A stretch of 64,000 nucleotides of DNA from Pseudomonas sp. LS44 (GTDB taxonomy: Bacteria > Pseudomonadota > Gammaproteobacteria > Pseudomonadales > Pseudomonadaceae), in contig NZ_CP102830.1 in the NCBI RefSeq assembly GCF_024730785.1, positions 1,736,001 to 1,800,000 on the forward strand, in the 5' to 3' direction. Position numbers and translations under genes: made by a program. The notes beneath the pieces were generated by a model. It was not told the origin of the DNA and made no database searches. It saw nothing but the letters and a program-made list of their open reading frames with translations. Positions 1-8,381 of this stretch are shown here, piece by piece (the stretch's first letter is position 1; every line of letters begins with the position of its first letter).

Positions 1-105
1 AGCGAACGTGAAAAAACCGGTCAGCAGCAGCGTCAGCACCAGCGCTGGTCCCAGACTGATCAACTGGGTTCGGGTATGAATGTCCCAGCCGCGGCGCAAG
101 TTCAT
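1..105 (-). CDS. Hybrid sensor histidine kinase, N-terminal 35 codons only
   Basis: Only the first 35 codons are inside the window, reading leftwards off its edge. The peptide begins MNLRRGWDIHTRTQLISLG and runs into a hydrophobic stretch (PALVLTLLLTGFFTF), the short cytoplasmic tail and first membrane helix typical of BarA/GacS-like hybrid kinases. In P. aeruginosa the gene beside gpsA at this locus is a hybrid kinase of this type (PA1611), and the N-terminus resembles it from memory. It is divergent from gpsA. No clear ribosome-binding site precedes the ATG. The domain order cannot be confirmed because the rest is missing. Confidence 0.65.
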   Translation of the reverse strand, partial: MNLRRGWDIHTRTQLISLGPALVLTLLLTGFFTFA

Positions 106-365
106 CGCCGCGCTACTCGAGCAAGGTGCGAGAAGACAGCTAACTCACAGTCGCCGGTAAGTGGCGGGAGACGGCGCATCCATTGGCCTCGTGTGGGCTC
201 GTCCGTGGGATGTGAACGCATGCTAAAACTCTAGTTCGGGCTGCAGGAAATATAGCAATCGGGCTTCCACCATAACCGGGATGCCGTTTGAAGTGCCTCT
301 GCCACTACTCTATTTGAGCAAAATTAGCAGAATAATCAGTATCTTCTGGCTCGCGTAGGCAAATG

Positions 366-394
366 CTAGCTGCCCGCCAGACGCTCCGTATAAT
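366..394 (+). promoter_or_regulatory. Probable sigma-70 -10 box of gpsA
   Basis: A perfect TATAAT lies at 389-394, about 40 bp before the gpsA start, giving a leader of roughly 35 nt. No good -35 hexamer is seen at 16-18 bp (TAGCTG at 367-372 is the nearest), so this may be a weak or activator-dependent promoter. The rest of the 106-436 gap, which also serves the divergent kinase gene, shows no gene, RNA or strong repeat. Confidence 0.4.
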
Positions 395-436
395 GCTCGC
401 AACGGCTTTTTAATGTGATAGCCACACGGATTCTTT

Positions 437-1459
437 ATGACTGAGCAACAACCCATTGCCGTCCTTGGTGGCGGTAGTTTCGGTACTGCGGTGGCTAATT
501 TGCTGGCTGAGAATGGCCAGTTGGTGCGTCTGTGGATGCGCGATCCCGAGCAAGCGGAGGCCATTCGGGTTACGCGGGAGAATCCTCGTTATCTGAAGGG
601 CGTAAAAGTTCATCCGAGCGTGACGCCAAGCGTTGATCTCGCCGCGACGTTGGTGGCCTGCGAGCTGTTTTTCGTGGCCATTCCATCCAGTGCCTTGCGC
701 ACCGTACTGCAGCCGCATGGCGCGCAGTTGGCGGGCAAGCAACTGATCAGCCTGACCAAAGGCATCGAGGCGCAGAGCTTTAAGCTGATGAGCCAGATTC
801 TCGAGGAGGTCGCGCCGCAGGCCCATATCGGCGTGCTATCCGGGCCCAATCTGGCCAAGGAAATCGCCGAACACGCGCTCACCGCGACGGTGGTGGCCAG
901 TGAGGATGAAGCACTTTGCGCGCGCGTTCAGGCAGTCCTGCATGGCCGCACTTTTCGGGTTTACGCGAGCGGCGACCGCTTCGGTGTCGAGCTGGGCGGG
1001 GCGCTGAAGAATGTCTACGCGATCATCGCCGGCATGGCCGCTGCGCTTGGCATGGGCGAGAACACCAAAAGCATGCTGATCACCCGTGCCCTGGCCGAAA
1101 TGACGCGCTTTGCGGTCAAGCTCGGGGCCAATCCGATGACGTTTCTGGGGCTGGCTGGCGTGGGCGATCTGATCGTCACCTGCACATCGCCGAAAAGCCG
1201 CAATTATCAGGTCGGCTTCGCCCTGGGCGAGGGATTGAGCTTGGAGGAAGCGGTAACCCGGCTCGGTGAAGTCGCCGAAGGGGTTAATACCCTGAAGGTG
1301 CTCAAGGCTAAGGCGGAGGAATTGCAGATCTACATGCCGCTGGTGGCTGGCCTGCATGCGATTTTGTTTGAAGGGCGTACTCTGACGCAGGTTATCGAGC
1401 TGTTGATGCGCGGCGAGCCGAAGACCGATGTGGACTTTATTTCGCTCAGCGGCTTCTAA
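437..1459 (+). CDS. gpsA: Glycerol-3-phosphate dehydrogenase [NAD(P)+]
   Basis: This cytoplasmic enzyme reduces dihydroxyacetone phosphate to sn-glycerol-3-phosphate, the backbone for phospholipid synthesis. The 340-residue product has the N-terminal dinucleotide-binding loop (GGGSFGTA, residues 11-18), the [11 protein letters not shown] motif, the catalytic-lysine segment [12 protein letters not shown], and the C-terminal substrate loop [13 protein letters not shown] with [10 protein letters not shown]. Length and ends (MTEQQP... to FISLSGF) match pseudomonad GpsA. It is followed after 46 bp by a DUF4389 gene and sixA, the same order as in PAO1, probably one transcript. The start is the first ATG; no strong Shine-Dalgarno is visible. 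Confidence 0.97.
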   Translation: MTEQQPIAVLGGGSFGTAVANLLAENGQLVRLWMRDPEQAEAIRVTRENPRYLKGVKVHPSVTPSVDLAATLVACELFFVAIPSSALRTVLQPHGAQLAGKQLISLTKGIEAQSFKLMSQILEEVAPQAHIGVLSGPNLAKEIAEHALTATVVASEDEALCARVQAVLHGRTFRVYASGDRFGVELGGALKNVYAIIAGMAAALGMGENTKSMLITRALAEMTRFAVKLGANPMTFLGLAGVGDLIVTCTSPKSRNYQVGFALGEGLSLEEAVTRLGEVAEGVNTLKVLKAKAEELQIYMPLVAGLHAILFEGRTLTQVIELLMRGEPKTDVDFISLSGF

Positions 1460-1505
1460 GTCGGCGGGTTTCAGTAATTGACGCAATTATGAAGAGGGAA
1501 ACGCC

Positions 1506-1850
1506 ATGAACGACACCAATGAACTGCAGCACGAGTCTATTGTGCTGCGCATTCTGTGGATGGTGGTTTTTGTCATTATCTGGCAGCTAGCCGAGCTGGT
1601 GCTCGGGGCGGTAGTCCTGTTGCAACTGGGTTATCGCCTGTTCTACAGCGCACCCAACGCCAGCCTGTTGGGTTTGGGCGACAGCCTCAGCCAGTATCTG
1701 GCGCAGATCGGCCGCTTCGGTACCTTCAATAGCGACATCAAACCCTGGCCTTTCGCTGATTGGCCGACCCCGCAAGCGCCAGAAGGCGAGGCTGCTCACG
1801 CGGTGCCTCCAGCGCCGCACCCGGTGCGTGACGAAGAGCCCAAGCTATGA
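1506..1850 (+). CDS. DUF4389 family membrane protein
   Basis: This is a 114-residue protein of unknown function. Residues about 15-45 are strongly hydrophobic (VLRILWMVVFVIIWQLAEL and following), giving one or two membrane helices, followed by LGYRLFYSAPN and a polar, proline-rich C-terminus. This pattern matches the DUF4389 family, which in pseudomonads lies between gpsA and the phosphohistidine phosphatase gene. AGAGGGAAACG precedes the ATG. Its last codons overlap the start of sixA by 4 bp (ATGA), so the two are translationally coupled. Confidence 0.8.
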   Translation: MNDTNELQHESIVLRILWMVVFVIIWQLAELVLGAVVLLQLGYRLFYSAPNASLLGLGDSLSQYLAQIGRFGTFNSDIKPWPFADWPTPQAPEGEAAHAVPPAPHPVRDEEPKL

Positions 1851-2305
1851 GGTTGTGGTTGTTGCGCCACGGCGAAGCAGAGCCGCACGCGCGCACCGAT
1901 GCCGAGCGGCATCTGACCAAGCGCGGGCGCAAGGAAGTGCTGCAAAGCAGCGCGCAATTGGATGGTCGGCCGCTGGCGGCGATCCTCGCCAGTCCATATA
2001 TCCGCGCGCAGCAGACCGCCGAACTGGTGCGCGAGGCGTTGGGCGTGCGCGTGTCGATCACCACGGTGCCCTGGCTGACTCCGGACAGCTCACCCGCCGA
2101 GGCCTTGCGGCATCTCGACGAGTACGCTGAACGTGAGGTGTTGCTGGTCAGTCACCAGCCATTTATCGGTGACCTGGGAGGGCTGTTGGTACACGGCCAT
2201 CGTCAGCAGCCCCTACCGATGAGCACCGCCAGCCTTGCCGAACTGGATGGCGACATCTTTGCGGCCGGCAGTATGGATTTGCTCGCGCTGGTGCATCCGC
2301 ACTAA
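1847..2305 (+). CDS. sixA: Phosphohistidine phosphatase SixA
   Basis: A member of the histidine phosphatase (phosphoglycerate-mutase-like) superfamily that removes phosphate from phosphohistidine proteins; in E. coli, SixA acts on ArcB and on NPr of the nitrogen PTS. The 152-residue protein opens with LWLLRHGEAEPHA, where His8 is the acceptor of the RHG signature. SPYIRAQQTAELV carries the second conserved arginine, and VLLVSHQPFIGDL the second catalytic histidine. It starts at the ATGA overlap with the DUF4389 gene and ends the gpsA transcription unit. Confidence 0.9.
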   Translation: MRLWLLRHGEAEPHARTDAERHLTKRGRKEVLQSSAQLDGRPLAAILASPYIRAQQTAELVREALGVRVSITTVPWLTPDSSPAEALRHLDEYAEREVLLVSHQPFIGDLGGLLVHGHRQQPLPMSTASLAELDGDIFAAGSMDLLALVHPH

Positions 2306-2381
2306 CGTCGTGATCTGGCAAGACGACTACACACGGAAACATTTCTCCGGTTGCACCTCGGGTTTGTGCATGGAATATTCG

Positions 2382-2399
2382 ACCAAGCAAGTGCTTGGT
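2382..2399. promoter_or_regulatory. Perfect 18-bp palindrome, probable TetR-type operator
   Basis: ACCAAGCAAGTGCTTGGT is an 8-bp perfect inverted repeat around an AG spacer. It ends 34 bp before the GTG start of the acyl-CoA ligase gene, a normal place for a repressor site. A closely related sequence (ACCAAGCAAGCGCTCGGT) lies at 63938-63955, 33 bp before another start codon. CAAG...CTTG palindromes are typical of TetR-family regulators of lipid genes (for example the mycobacterial KstR2 motif); the actual regulator is not in the window. Confidence 0.55.
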
Positions 2400-2433
2400 T
2401 GACTGTCTCCATAACAAAAACAAGGAGGATGTC

Positions 2434-4101
2434 GTGGCTAATGCAGTTCGATTGCCGTTGGAAGTGTTCTACGAGCGCGAAGCTCGACACCCGAATAAGC
2501 GTTATCTGGTGCAGCCGCTGGGCGGCGACCAGGTCGAAGAACTGAGCTGGTCCGATGTCGGCGACCAGGCACGCCGCGCCGCCAACTGGCTACGCGCCCG
2601 CGAACTGCCCGCCGGCAGTCGCATCGCAATCATCTCCAAGAACTGCGCGCACTGGATCGTCGCCGACCTGGCGATCTGGATGGCTGGGCACATCTCGGTG
2701 CCGCTGTATCCGAATCTGAGCGCCGAATCGACCCGCCAGGTACTCGAGCATTCCGAGTCGATGCTGGTACTCATCGGCAAGTTGGACGATTGGCCGTCCA
2801 TGGTGGCGGGCGTGCCTTCCGGTGTGCCGACCATAGCGTTGCCGCTGCATCCGCCAGGTCAGTTCGACTATCAGTGGAGCGACCTGCAAGCCAGCGCGCC
2901 GATCCGCGACAACCCGTCGCCAACGGCCGATCAACTGGCCACGATCATCTACACCTCCGGGACCACCGGCACCCCGAAAGGCGTGATGCACACCTTCGGT
3001 AACTTTGGTTTTGCCGGTAGTAACGGCATGCAGATGTTCCAGAGCAGCGAGAACGATCGGCTGATTTCTTATCTGCCCCTGTGTCATGTGGCGGAGCGCA
3101 TGTTCGTTGAGCTGGGGTCCCTGTATAGCGGGGCAGCGGTGTTCTTCGCCGAAAGCCTGGATACCTTCCTGGAAGACCTCAAGCGTGCCCGGCCGACCTT
3201 GATGTTCGGTGTGCCGCGCATTTGGTCCAAGTTTCAAATGGGCGTGTACAGCAAGATGCCGGCGGCCAAGCTGGACTTCCTTCTGCGCCTGCCGATCATC
3301 GGTCGCATCGTTGGCCGCAAAGTGCTCACCGGTCTTGGCCTGGATGCGGTGCGCCTAGCGCTATGCGGTGCTGCGCCCGTGCCGCAAGCGCTGTTGAACT
3401 GGTATCAACGCATGGGCCTGGAAGTGCTCGAGGTCTATGGCATGACCGAGAACTGCGGTTATTCCCATCTGTGCCGGAAGGGCAAGATCAAGACTGGCTG
3501 GATCGGCCAACCAAGTCTGGGCGTCGAGGTGCGTATCGCTGACGACGGTGAACTGCAGGTGCGCAGCGGCGCGACCATGCAGGGCTATTTCAAAGACTCG
3601 GAAAAGACTGCCGAAACCATCACCGCGGACGGTTATCTACGTACCGGCGACAAGGGTGAAGAGGACGCCGACGGCTACCTGCGGCTGACCGGACGGCTCA
3701 AGGAAATCTTCAAGACCAGCAAGGGCAAATATGTCGCCCCAGCACCGATCGAAAACCGTTTGGCGGTGCATCCGCTGATCGAGCAGGTGTGCGTGGTTGG
3801 CGACAGCCTGCCGCAACCGCTGGCCTTGTGCGTGCTGTCTGAAGTCGGCCGGCGCTCGGTGCAGGGCGGCACCCGCGGCGATCTGGAAAGCAGTTTCCGC
3901 ACCCTGCTAGACGACGTGAACAAGGTGCTCGACAAGCATGAGCGGCTGCTCACCCTGGTCCTCCTGCAGGACAACTGGGCGGTCGAAAATGGCTTTCTCA
4001 CGCCCACCCTGAAGATCAAGCGCAATGTCGTGGAAGGCACCTATCAGCCGCATTTCCAAGAGTGGCTGGATCGTCGTGAAACGGTGCTCTGGCATGGCTA
4101 A
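2434..4101 (+). CDS. AMP-binding acyl-CoA ligase (long-chain fatty acid type)
   Basis: This adenylate-forming enzyme probably activates a fatty acid with ATP and CoA. It shows the P-loop IIYTSGTTGTPKGVMH, the adenine motif EVYGMTEN, the hinge motif TGRLKEIFKTSKGKYVAP with the C-terminal acyl-transfer lysine region, and a C-terminus FLTPTLKIKRN. The GTG at 2434 is chosen because a near-perfect AAGGAGG (2422-2428) lies 5 nt before it; an in-frame codon at 2395 would add 13 residues with no such site. The result is 555 residues. It resembles PA1617, and the next gene is a thioesterase as in PAO1. The stop codon TAA lies within the end of a mini-element. Substrate range is unknown. Confidence 0.88.
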   Translation: MANAVRLPLEVFYEREARHPNKRYLVQPLGGDQVEELSWSDVGDQARRAANWLRARELPAGSRIAIISKNCAHWIVADLAIWMAGHISVPLYPNLSAESTRQVLEHSESMLVLIGKLDDWPSMVAGVPSGVPTIALPLHPPGQFDYQWSDLQASAPIRDNPSPTADQLATIIYTSGTTGTPKGVMHTFGNFGFAGSNGMQMFQSSENDRLISYLPLCHVAERMFVELGSLYSGAAVFFAESLDTFLEDLKRARPTLMFGVPRIWSKFQMGVYSKMPAAKLDFLLRLPIIGRIVGRKVLTGLGLDAVRLALCGAAPVPQALLNWYQRMGLEVLEVYGMTENCGYSHLCRKGKIKTGWIGQPSLGVEVRIADDGELQVRSGATMQGYFKDSEKTAETITADGYLRTGDKGEEDADGYLRLTGRLKEIFKTSKGKYVAPAPIENRLAVHPLIEQVCVVGDSLPQPLALCVLSEVGRRSVQGGTRGDLESSFRTLLDDVNKVLDKHERLLTLVLLQDNWAVENGFLTPTLKIKRNVVEGTYQPHFQEWLDRRETVLWHG

Positions 4102-4244
4102 CAGGCCGTTGAAAAATGTAGCCGAGGCAGCCGAGACAAGGCAAAAACGGCCGAAAAAGCGCAGTTTACGCGCTGTAAATGAGCATTTTGAGGCCGTTTT
4201 TAACGCCGTATCGGCAACGTAGGTAGTTTTTCAACGGCCTGTTA
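4099..4244. repeat. 146-bp MITE-like element, family A (full copy)
   Basis: The ends are long inverted repeats: TAACAGGCCGTTGAAAAA on the left and TTTTTCAACGGCCTGTTA on the right. An inner arm pairs GGCAAAAACGGCC with GGCCGTTTTTAACGCC. No coding capacity. It fills the gap between the acyl-CoA ligase and the thioesterase; its first three bases form the TAA stop of the ligase, and the thioesterase ribosome-binding site (AAGGAG) begins right after it. A truncated copy lies at 8228-8272, also right behind a stop codon. Confidence 0.8.
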
Positions 4245-4254
4245 AGGAGTTTTC

Positions 4255-4698
4255 ATGAGCCTATGGCGCAATACACCCGATCTGGAGCGACTCAACGCCA
4301 ACCTGCGCAACAGCATTGGCGAGCTGTTGGATATCCGCTTCGAATCGTTCGATGACGAGTCGATCACCGCCAGCATGGTGGTCGATCGTCGCACTCACCA
4401 ACCCTTTGGTTTATTGCATGGAGGGGCCTCGGTCGTGCTGGCCGAAACCCTCGGTTCGACCGCGAGTTTCCTGTGCCTCGATAGCAGCCGTTATTACTGC
4501 GTCGGGCTGGAGGTCAACGCCAACCATTTGCGTGGCCTGCGCAGCGGGCGAGTCACGGCGGTGGCGCGGCCGGTGCATCTGGGCCGGACCACGCATGTCT
4601 GGGGTATCCGCCTGAGCGGTGAAGATGGCAAGCCGAGCTGTATCTCGCGGCTGACCATGGCCATCGTGCCGCTGGGCGAGCAACCGCCTAAAGCTTGA
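4255..4698 (+). CDS. Hotdog-fold acyl-CoA thioesterase (YdiI/PA1618 type)
   Basis: This 147-residue PaaI/YdiI-family thioesterase hydrolyses acyl- or aroyl-CoA thioesters. The signature FGLLHGGASVVLAETLGS carries the HGG loop and the catalytic glutamate of the E. coli YdiI/EntH group. GLEVNANHLRG and the strands following it complete the single hotdog domain. AAGGAG lies 7 nt before the ATG. Next to an acyl-CoA ligase it may recycle CoA or proof-read acyl-CoA pools; PAO1 has the same pair (PA1617-PA1618). A 198-bp repeat starts on the last base of its stop codon. Confidence 0.9.
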   Translation: MSLWRNTPDLERLNANLRNSIGELLDIRFESFDDESITASMVVDRRTHQPFGLLHGGASVVLAETLGSTASFLCLDSSRYYCVGLEVNANHLRGLRSGRVTAVARPVHLGRTTHVWGIRLSGEDGKPSCISRLTMAIVPLGEQPPKA

Positions 4699-4895
4699 GA
4701 ACCTGTTTACGATCTGCTGCGCGTCGGCCATACGGCGTTAAAAACTGGGCTCGGATGCTCATTTACAGCTCGTAAACTCCGCTCTTCGCCCATTTTATTC
4801 GCTGGCGCTCACCCTACGGGCCAGCCTTTGGCTGTTACTCCCGCTGGTCGTTGCGCCTTGCACGGCTCTAGCTCGCGAGATCGTAAACAGGTTCT
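4698..4895. repeat. 198-bp MITE-like element, family B, copy 1
   Basis: The ends are an 18-bp inverted repeat, AGAACCTGTTTACGATCT and its complement. The interior is close to identical to 20096-20293 and exactly the same length. It starts on the A of the thioesterase TGA. The rest of the gap to the next gene (4896-5023) shows no gene or hairpin. Confidence 0.85.
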
Positions 4896-5023
4896 GAGCC
4901 AATTGGCGTTCCCGCGGGAGCGTCAGCCTTGGTTTTGGCCGTACTGCCATCATTCACTGACCGTTTTGTCATTGCCGCAAGCACCTGCCTGCCGGACAAT
5001 CCTTGTGTATCCCTTTTTAGACG

Positions 5024-5839
5024 ATGACCATGTCACAGCCCGTTTTCTTCGCTCACGCCAACGGTTTTCCTTCGGCCACTTACGGCAAATTGTTTGCCGA
5101 GCTCGCGCCCGCGTACCGGGTCCAACATCTGGAGCAGCACGGCCATGATCCGCGCTTTCCGGTGGGGGAGAACTGGGAGGAGTTGGTTGGCGAATTGCTC
5201 CACCATCTCGAATCGCTCGGCGAGCCGGTATGGGGCGTCGGGCATTCGCTGGGCGGTATCTTGCATTACCGCGCGGCCTTGCAACGCCCCGAGCTGTACC
5301 GCGGGCTGGTGCTGTTGGACTCGCCGATCCTGGGCCTGCCGCATCGGTTGGCGATCCGTACCGCGAAACGCTTCGGCTTCATCGATCGGGTAACGCCGGC
5401 CGGACGCACCCAGGGCCGCCGTGAACTGTTCAACGATCCTGCTGAAGCGCGCGCCTATTTCGCCGAGAAATCCCTGTTCCGCCATTTCGATCCAGAGTGC
5501 CTGGATGCCTACGTCGAGCACGGCTTGCAGGCGTGTCAGGACGGCCTGCGCCTGCGCTTCGATCCGGCCACAGAGCTGAGCATCTATCGCAACGTTCCGC
5601 ATACCAATCCCGGCGCGCCGCAGCAGTTGCAGGTGCCAATGGCCGTGGTTCGTGGCGAGCAAAGTCGGGTGGTGCGCAAGCGCGATGCACAACTGGTACG
5701 CCGTGTCCCGCAAGGCGAATACCTGACCCTGCCCGGCGGCCACATGTTCCCCTTCGAGCGTCCGCAGGACACCGCCGAACTGGTCAAACAGCTGTTGAGT
5801 CGCTGGGATCAACGCCGCGCTATGCAGGAGCCGCGATGA
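5024..5839 (+). CDS. Alpha/beta-fold hydrolase (PA1621 type)
   Basis: A 271-residue cytoplasmic alpha/beta hydrolase of unknown substrate. Early HANGFPSATY forms the oxyanion-hole region, GVGHSLGG carries the nucleophile serine, and the late PGGHMFPFERP the catalytic histidine. ATG codons occur at 5024 and 5030; the first is used here, and neither has a strong Shine-Dalgarno. The stop overlaps the next start (ATGA at 5836), making a coupled pair of paralogous hydrolases followed by a GST gene, as in PAO1 (PA1621-PA1623). Confidence 0.85.
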   Translation: MTMSQPVFFAHANGFPSATYGKLFAELAPAYRVQHLEQHGHDPRFPVGENWEELVGELLHHLESLGEPVWGVGHSLGGILHYRAALQRPELYRGLVLLDSPILGLPHRLAIRTAKRFGFIDRVTPAGRTQGRRELFNDPAEARAYFAEKSLFRHFDPECLDAYVEHGLQACQDGLRLRFDPATELSIYRNVPHTNPGAPQQLQVPMAVVRGEQSRVVRKRDAQLVRRVPQGEYLTLPGGHMFPFERPQDTAELVKQLLSRWDQRRAMQEPR

Positions 5840-6699
5840 GCATGCAGGTCGAGGAAGTCCGTCTGAGCCTGCCGCATATCGAGTTGGCAGCGCATATTTC
5901 CGGTCCGGAAGACGGCCTGCCGGTGCTCGCGGTGCATGGCTGGATGGATAACGCGATGAGCTTCGCGCGGTTGATTCCCAAGTTGCACGGACTGCGTATT
6001 GTGGCGGTTGACCTGGCGGGGCATGGCTATTCCGACCATCGCCCGCCGGGTGCCAGCTACCTGATCTGGGAATACGTCGCCGACATCCTGCAGGTGGCCG
6101 ACCAGTTCGGCTGGGAGCGTTTCTCGCTACTGGGTCATTCGATGGGCGCCATTGTTTCGACCCTGCTGACCGGCACCATGCCGCATCGAGTTGAACGCCT
6201 GGCGTTGATCGACGCAATCATTCCCCACACCGCCGAGCCACAAGCCATGGCTGCGGAACTGGCCACCGCGCTGGACGCGCAGAAGGCCCATGGCAGCAAG
6301 CGCAAGCGCGTACACGACAGCTTCGACAAAGCCATCGAGGCGCGCATGAAAGGCCAAGTGCCGGTCAACCGCGAGGCCTCAGAACTGCTCGCCCAGCGTG
6401 GCGTAATGCCGGTGCCCGGCGGTTATGTTTGGCGCACCGATAGTCGTCTGGCCCTCCCTTCGCCGGTGCGCCTGACTCTGCCGCAGGCGCTGGCCTTCGT
6501 CGAGCGCATCACTTGCCCGATCAATCTGGTGGTCGCCCAACAAGGCATTCTCCGGAAGATTCCCGGCACCTTCGACATGCTCGAGCGGCTGCCCGTCGAG
6601 ATCACCGAGCTGCCCGGTCGTCACCATCTGCACCTGGAAGACGAGGAGGGCGCGCAGGCCGTCGCAGACTGTTTCAATCGCTTCTTCCATCCTGCTTGA
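5836..6699 (+). CDS. Alpha/beta-fold hydrolase (PA1622 type)
   Basis: A second alpha/beta hydrolase, 287 residues from the ATG that overlaps the previous stop. It shows [11 protein letters not shown] (oxyanion region), [12 protein letters not shown], the nucleophile elbow LLGHSMGAI and the catalytic histidine in [11 protein letters not shown]. An earlier in-frame start is rejected because it would lie deep inside the upstream hydrolase. Substrate unknown; related proteins are annotated as esterases or epoxide-hydrolase-like. Confidence 0.86.
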   Translation: MSMQVEEVRLSLPHIELAAHISGPEDGLPVLAVHGWMDNAMSFARLIPKLHGLRIVAVDLAGHGYSDHRPPGASYLIWEYVADILQVADQFGWERFSLLGHSMGAIVSTLLTGTMPHRVERLALIDAIIPHTAEPQAMAAELATALDAQKAHGSKRKRVHDSFDKAIEARMKGQVPVNREASELLAQRGVMPVPGGYVWRTDSRLALPSPVRLTLPQALAFVERITCPINLVVAQQGILRKIPGTFDMLERLPVEITELPGRHHLHLEDEEGAQAVADCFNRFFHPA

Positions 6700-6749
6700 C
6701 GGGCTTCGGCCGAGCGGTAAGGCTGGGTGGGTCGAGACAGGAGAAGCAC

Positions 6750-7412
6750 ATGATCGATCTGTACACCGCCGCCACCCCCAACGGCCACAAGGTGTCCATC
6801 GCCCTCGAAGAGCTCGGGTTGCCCTATGAAGTGCACCCGCTGAACTTCGAGCTGAAGGAACAGAAAAGCCCTGCCTTTCTGAAGATCAATCCGAATGGCC
6901 GCATCCCGGCCATCGTCGATCGCGACAATGACAACTTCGCCGTGTTCGAGTCCGGCGCCATCCTTCTCTACCTCGCCGAATTGACCGGCCAATTGCTGCC
7001 GCAGGATGCCAAGGCTCGCTCGCTGGCGATTCAGTGGCTGATGTTCCAGATAGGCGGCGTCGGCCCGATGCAGGGTCAGGCTAACGTATTTTTCCGCTAC
7101 TTCCCGGAGAAGCTGCAGCCGGCCATCGACCGTTATCAGCACGAAACCCGCCGTCTTTATGAGGTGCTCGACAGCCGTTTGAGCGAAGCACCGTACCTGG
7201 CCGGCGAGTATGGGATTGCCGACATCGCCACGTTTCCCTGGGTGCGTTTGTACGACTGGGCTGGCATCTCCCTCGACGGCCTCGCGCATCTGCAGCGCTG
7301 GCTGGCAGCCATCGAGGCGCGGCCGGCGGTGCAGCGCGGTTTGGCGGTACCCAAGCGTCGCGAGCCGGATGAGCAGGTGATCAAAGGTGCGCAATCGATG
7401 TTGATGCGATGA
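6750..7412 (+). CDS. Glutathione S-transferase / disulfide-bond oxidoreductase family
   Basis: A 220-residue protein with an N-terminal thioredoxin-like GST domain ([19 protein letters not shown], then [11 protein letters not shown] and [12 protein letters not shown] for glutathione binding) and an all-helical C-terminal domain ([17 protein letters not shown]). The TPNGxKV opening matches the YfcG/YghU (Nu-class) group, which reduces disulfides with glutathione rather than conjugating. The ATG at 6750 follows ACAGGAG by 6 nt. The stop overlaps the next gene by 4 bp, so it is part of the same operon. Confidence 0.88.
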   Translation: MIDLYTAATPNGHKVSIALEELGLPYEVHPLNFELKEQKSPAFLKINPNGRIPAIVDRDNDNFAVFESGAILLYLAELTGQLLPQDAKARSLAIQWLMFQIGGVGPMQGQANVFFRYFPEKLQPAIDRYQHETRRLYEVLDSRLSEAPYLAGEYGIADIATFPWVRLYDWAGISLDGLAHLQRWLAAIEARPAVQRGLAVPKRREPDEQVIKGAQSMLMR

Positions 7413-8227
7413 GCTTCTCGATGTCTCTGCGCCGGACTTTGGCGCTAGTTCTCTGCAGTTTCAGCGCCGTGGCCGCTGATCTGCCCGACAGTCATGATCT
7501 TGCCGGTATTCCGCGGTTTCCCCGGGCGGAAATCGTCGACTTCCGTGAGCAGACTGATCAGGAACGCATCTATCCGCAGGGTTCGATCCGCCGCATCAGC
7601 AATCAGCTGCGCTATGAGCAACAGGTCGCCACGCAAGGTCAGCTGACCTCGGTGACCTATCAGCTACCCGCCGAACACTTCGGCGATCAGGCTTTCAACG
7701 CTACCCGCCAAGCATTGCAGGAGCAGGGCGCCGAACTGTTGTACTGGTGTGAAGGGCGCGATTGCGGCTCCAGCAGCCTGTGGGCCAATTCGGTATTTGG
7801 TAACGCCAAGCTGATGGGCTCGGACGAGCAGCAGGACTACCTGTTGCTGCGTCTGGCGCCACCGCAGCAGGATGTACTGGTCGCGCTGTACGGCATCACT
7901 CGTGGCAACCGCCGCGCCTATTTGCATGTCGAGCAACTGCAAGCCAGCGCGCCGTTGGGTGAGCTGTTGCCCACTGCGGGTACTTTATTGCGGCAGCTGC
8001 GCGCCACCGGCGAGCTGGCGCTGCCGCGTCTCGACGGCGAGCCGGCAGCGAACTGGAGTGAGTTGCTGGCTCGCTGCCTGAACCTCGACACCACCCTGCG
8101 GGTCAGTCTGTCAGGGACGCATGCCGAGGCCTGGCGTGAGGCACTGATCCAGCAACGGGTGCGTGCGGCGCGCCTCGAGCTGGAGCCGGGTGAGGTGTTG
8201 GGGTTACACATCAAACAGTTGCGCTAG
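7409..8227 (+). CDS. DUF4892 exported protein
   Basis: A 272-residue protein with a signal peptide ([23 protein letters not shown], cleavage near residue 23) and a mature part matching DUF4892, a pseudomonad family of unknown role. [18 protein letters not shown] contains a conserved cysteine pair likely to form a periplasmic disulfide. The C-terminal third ([17 protein letters not shown]... LGLHIKQLR) looks like a small peptidoglycan- or self-associating domain, but this is not certain. It overlaps the GST gene by 4 bp and is followed directly by a repeat fragment. Confidence 0.78.
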   Translation: MSFSMSLRRTLALVLCSFSAVAADLPDSHDLAGIPRFPRAEIVDFREQTDQERIYPQGSIRRISNQLRYEQQVATQGQLTSVTYQLPAEHFGDQAFNATRQALQEQGAELLYWCEGRDCGSSSLWANSVFGNAKLMGSDEQQDYLLLRLAPPQQDVLVALYGITRGNRRAYLHVEQLQASAPLGELLPTAGTLLRQLRATGELALPRLDGEPAANWSELLARCLNLDTTLRVSLSGTHAEAWREALIQQRVRAARLELEPGEVLGLHIKQLR

Positions 8228-8272
8228 CAGGCCGTTGAAAAATCATCTACGTTGCCAATCTGGCGTTAAAGC
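8228..8272. repeat. Truncated family A mini-element
   Basis: CAGGCCGTTGAAAAA, the family A terminal repeat, starts directly after the TAG of the DUF4892 gene. About 30 bp of interior follow (CTACGTTGCCAATCTGGCGTTAAA, matching the complement of 4190-4224 with a few changes), then similarity stops. The remaining bases to 8381 show only the AAGGAAG ribosome-binding site of the next gene. Confidence 0.6.
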
Positions 8273-8381
8273 GGCCCGCTAGAGCGGCTGCGCCTTGAAG
8301 GGCAGGCGCGAGTCAGACATCGTGTAGGTCATCGGTTCGCTCTTCTGCGCGGACCACTTTCATCATTAAGGAAGCTTGTCC

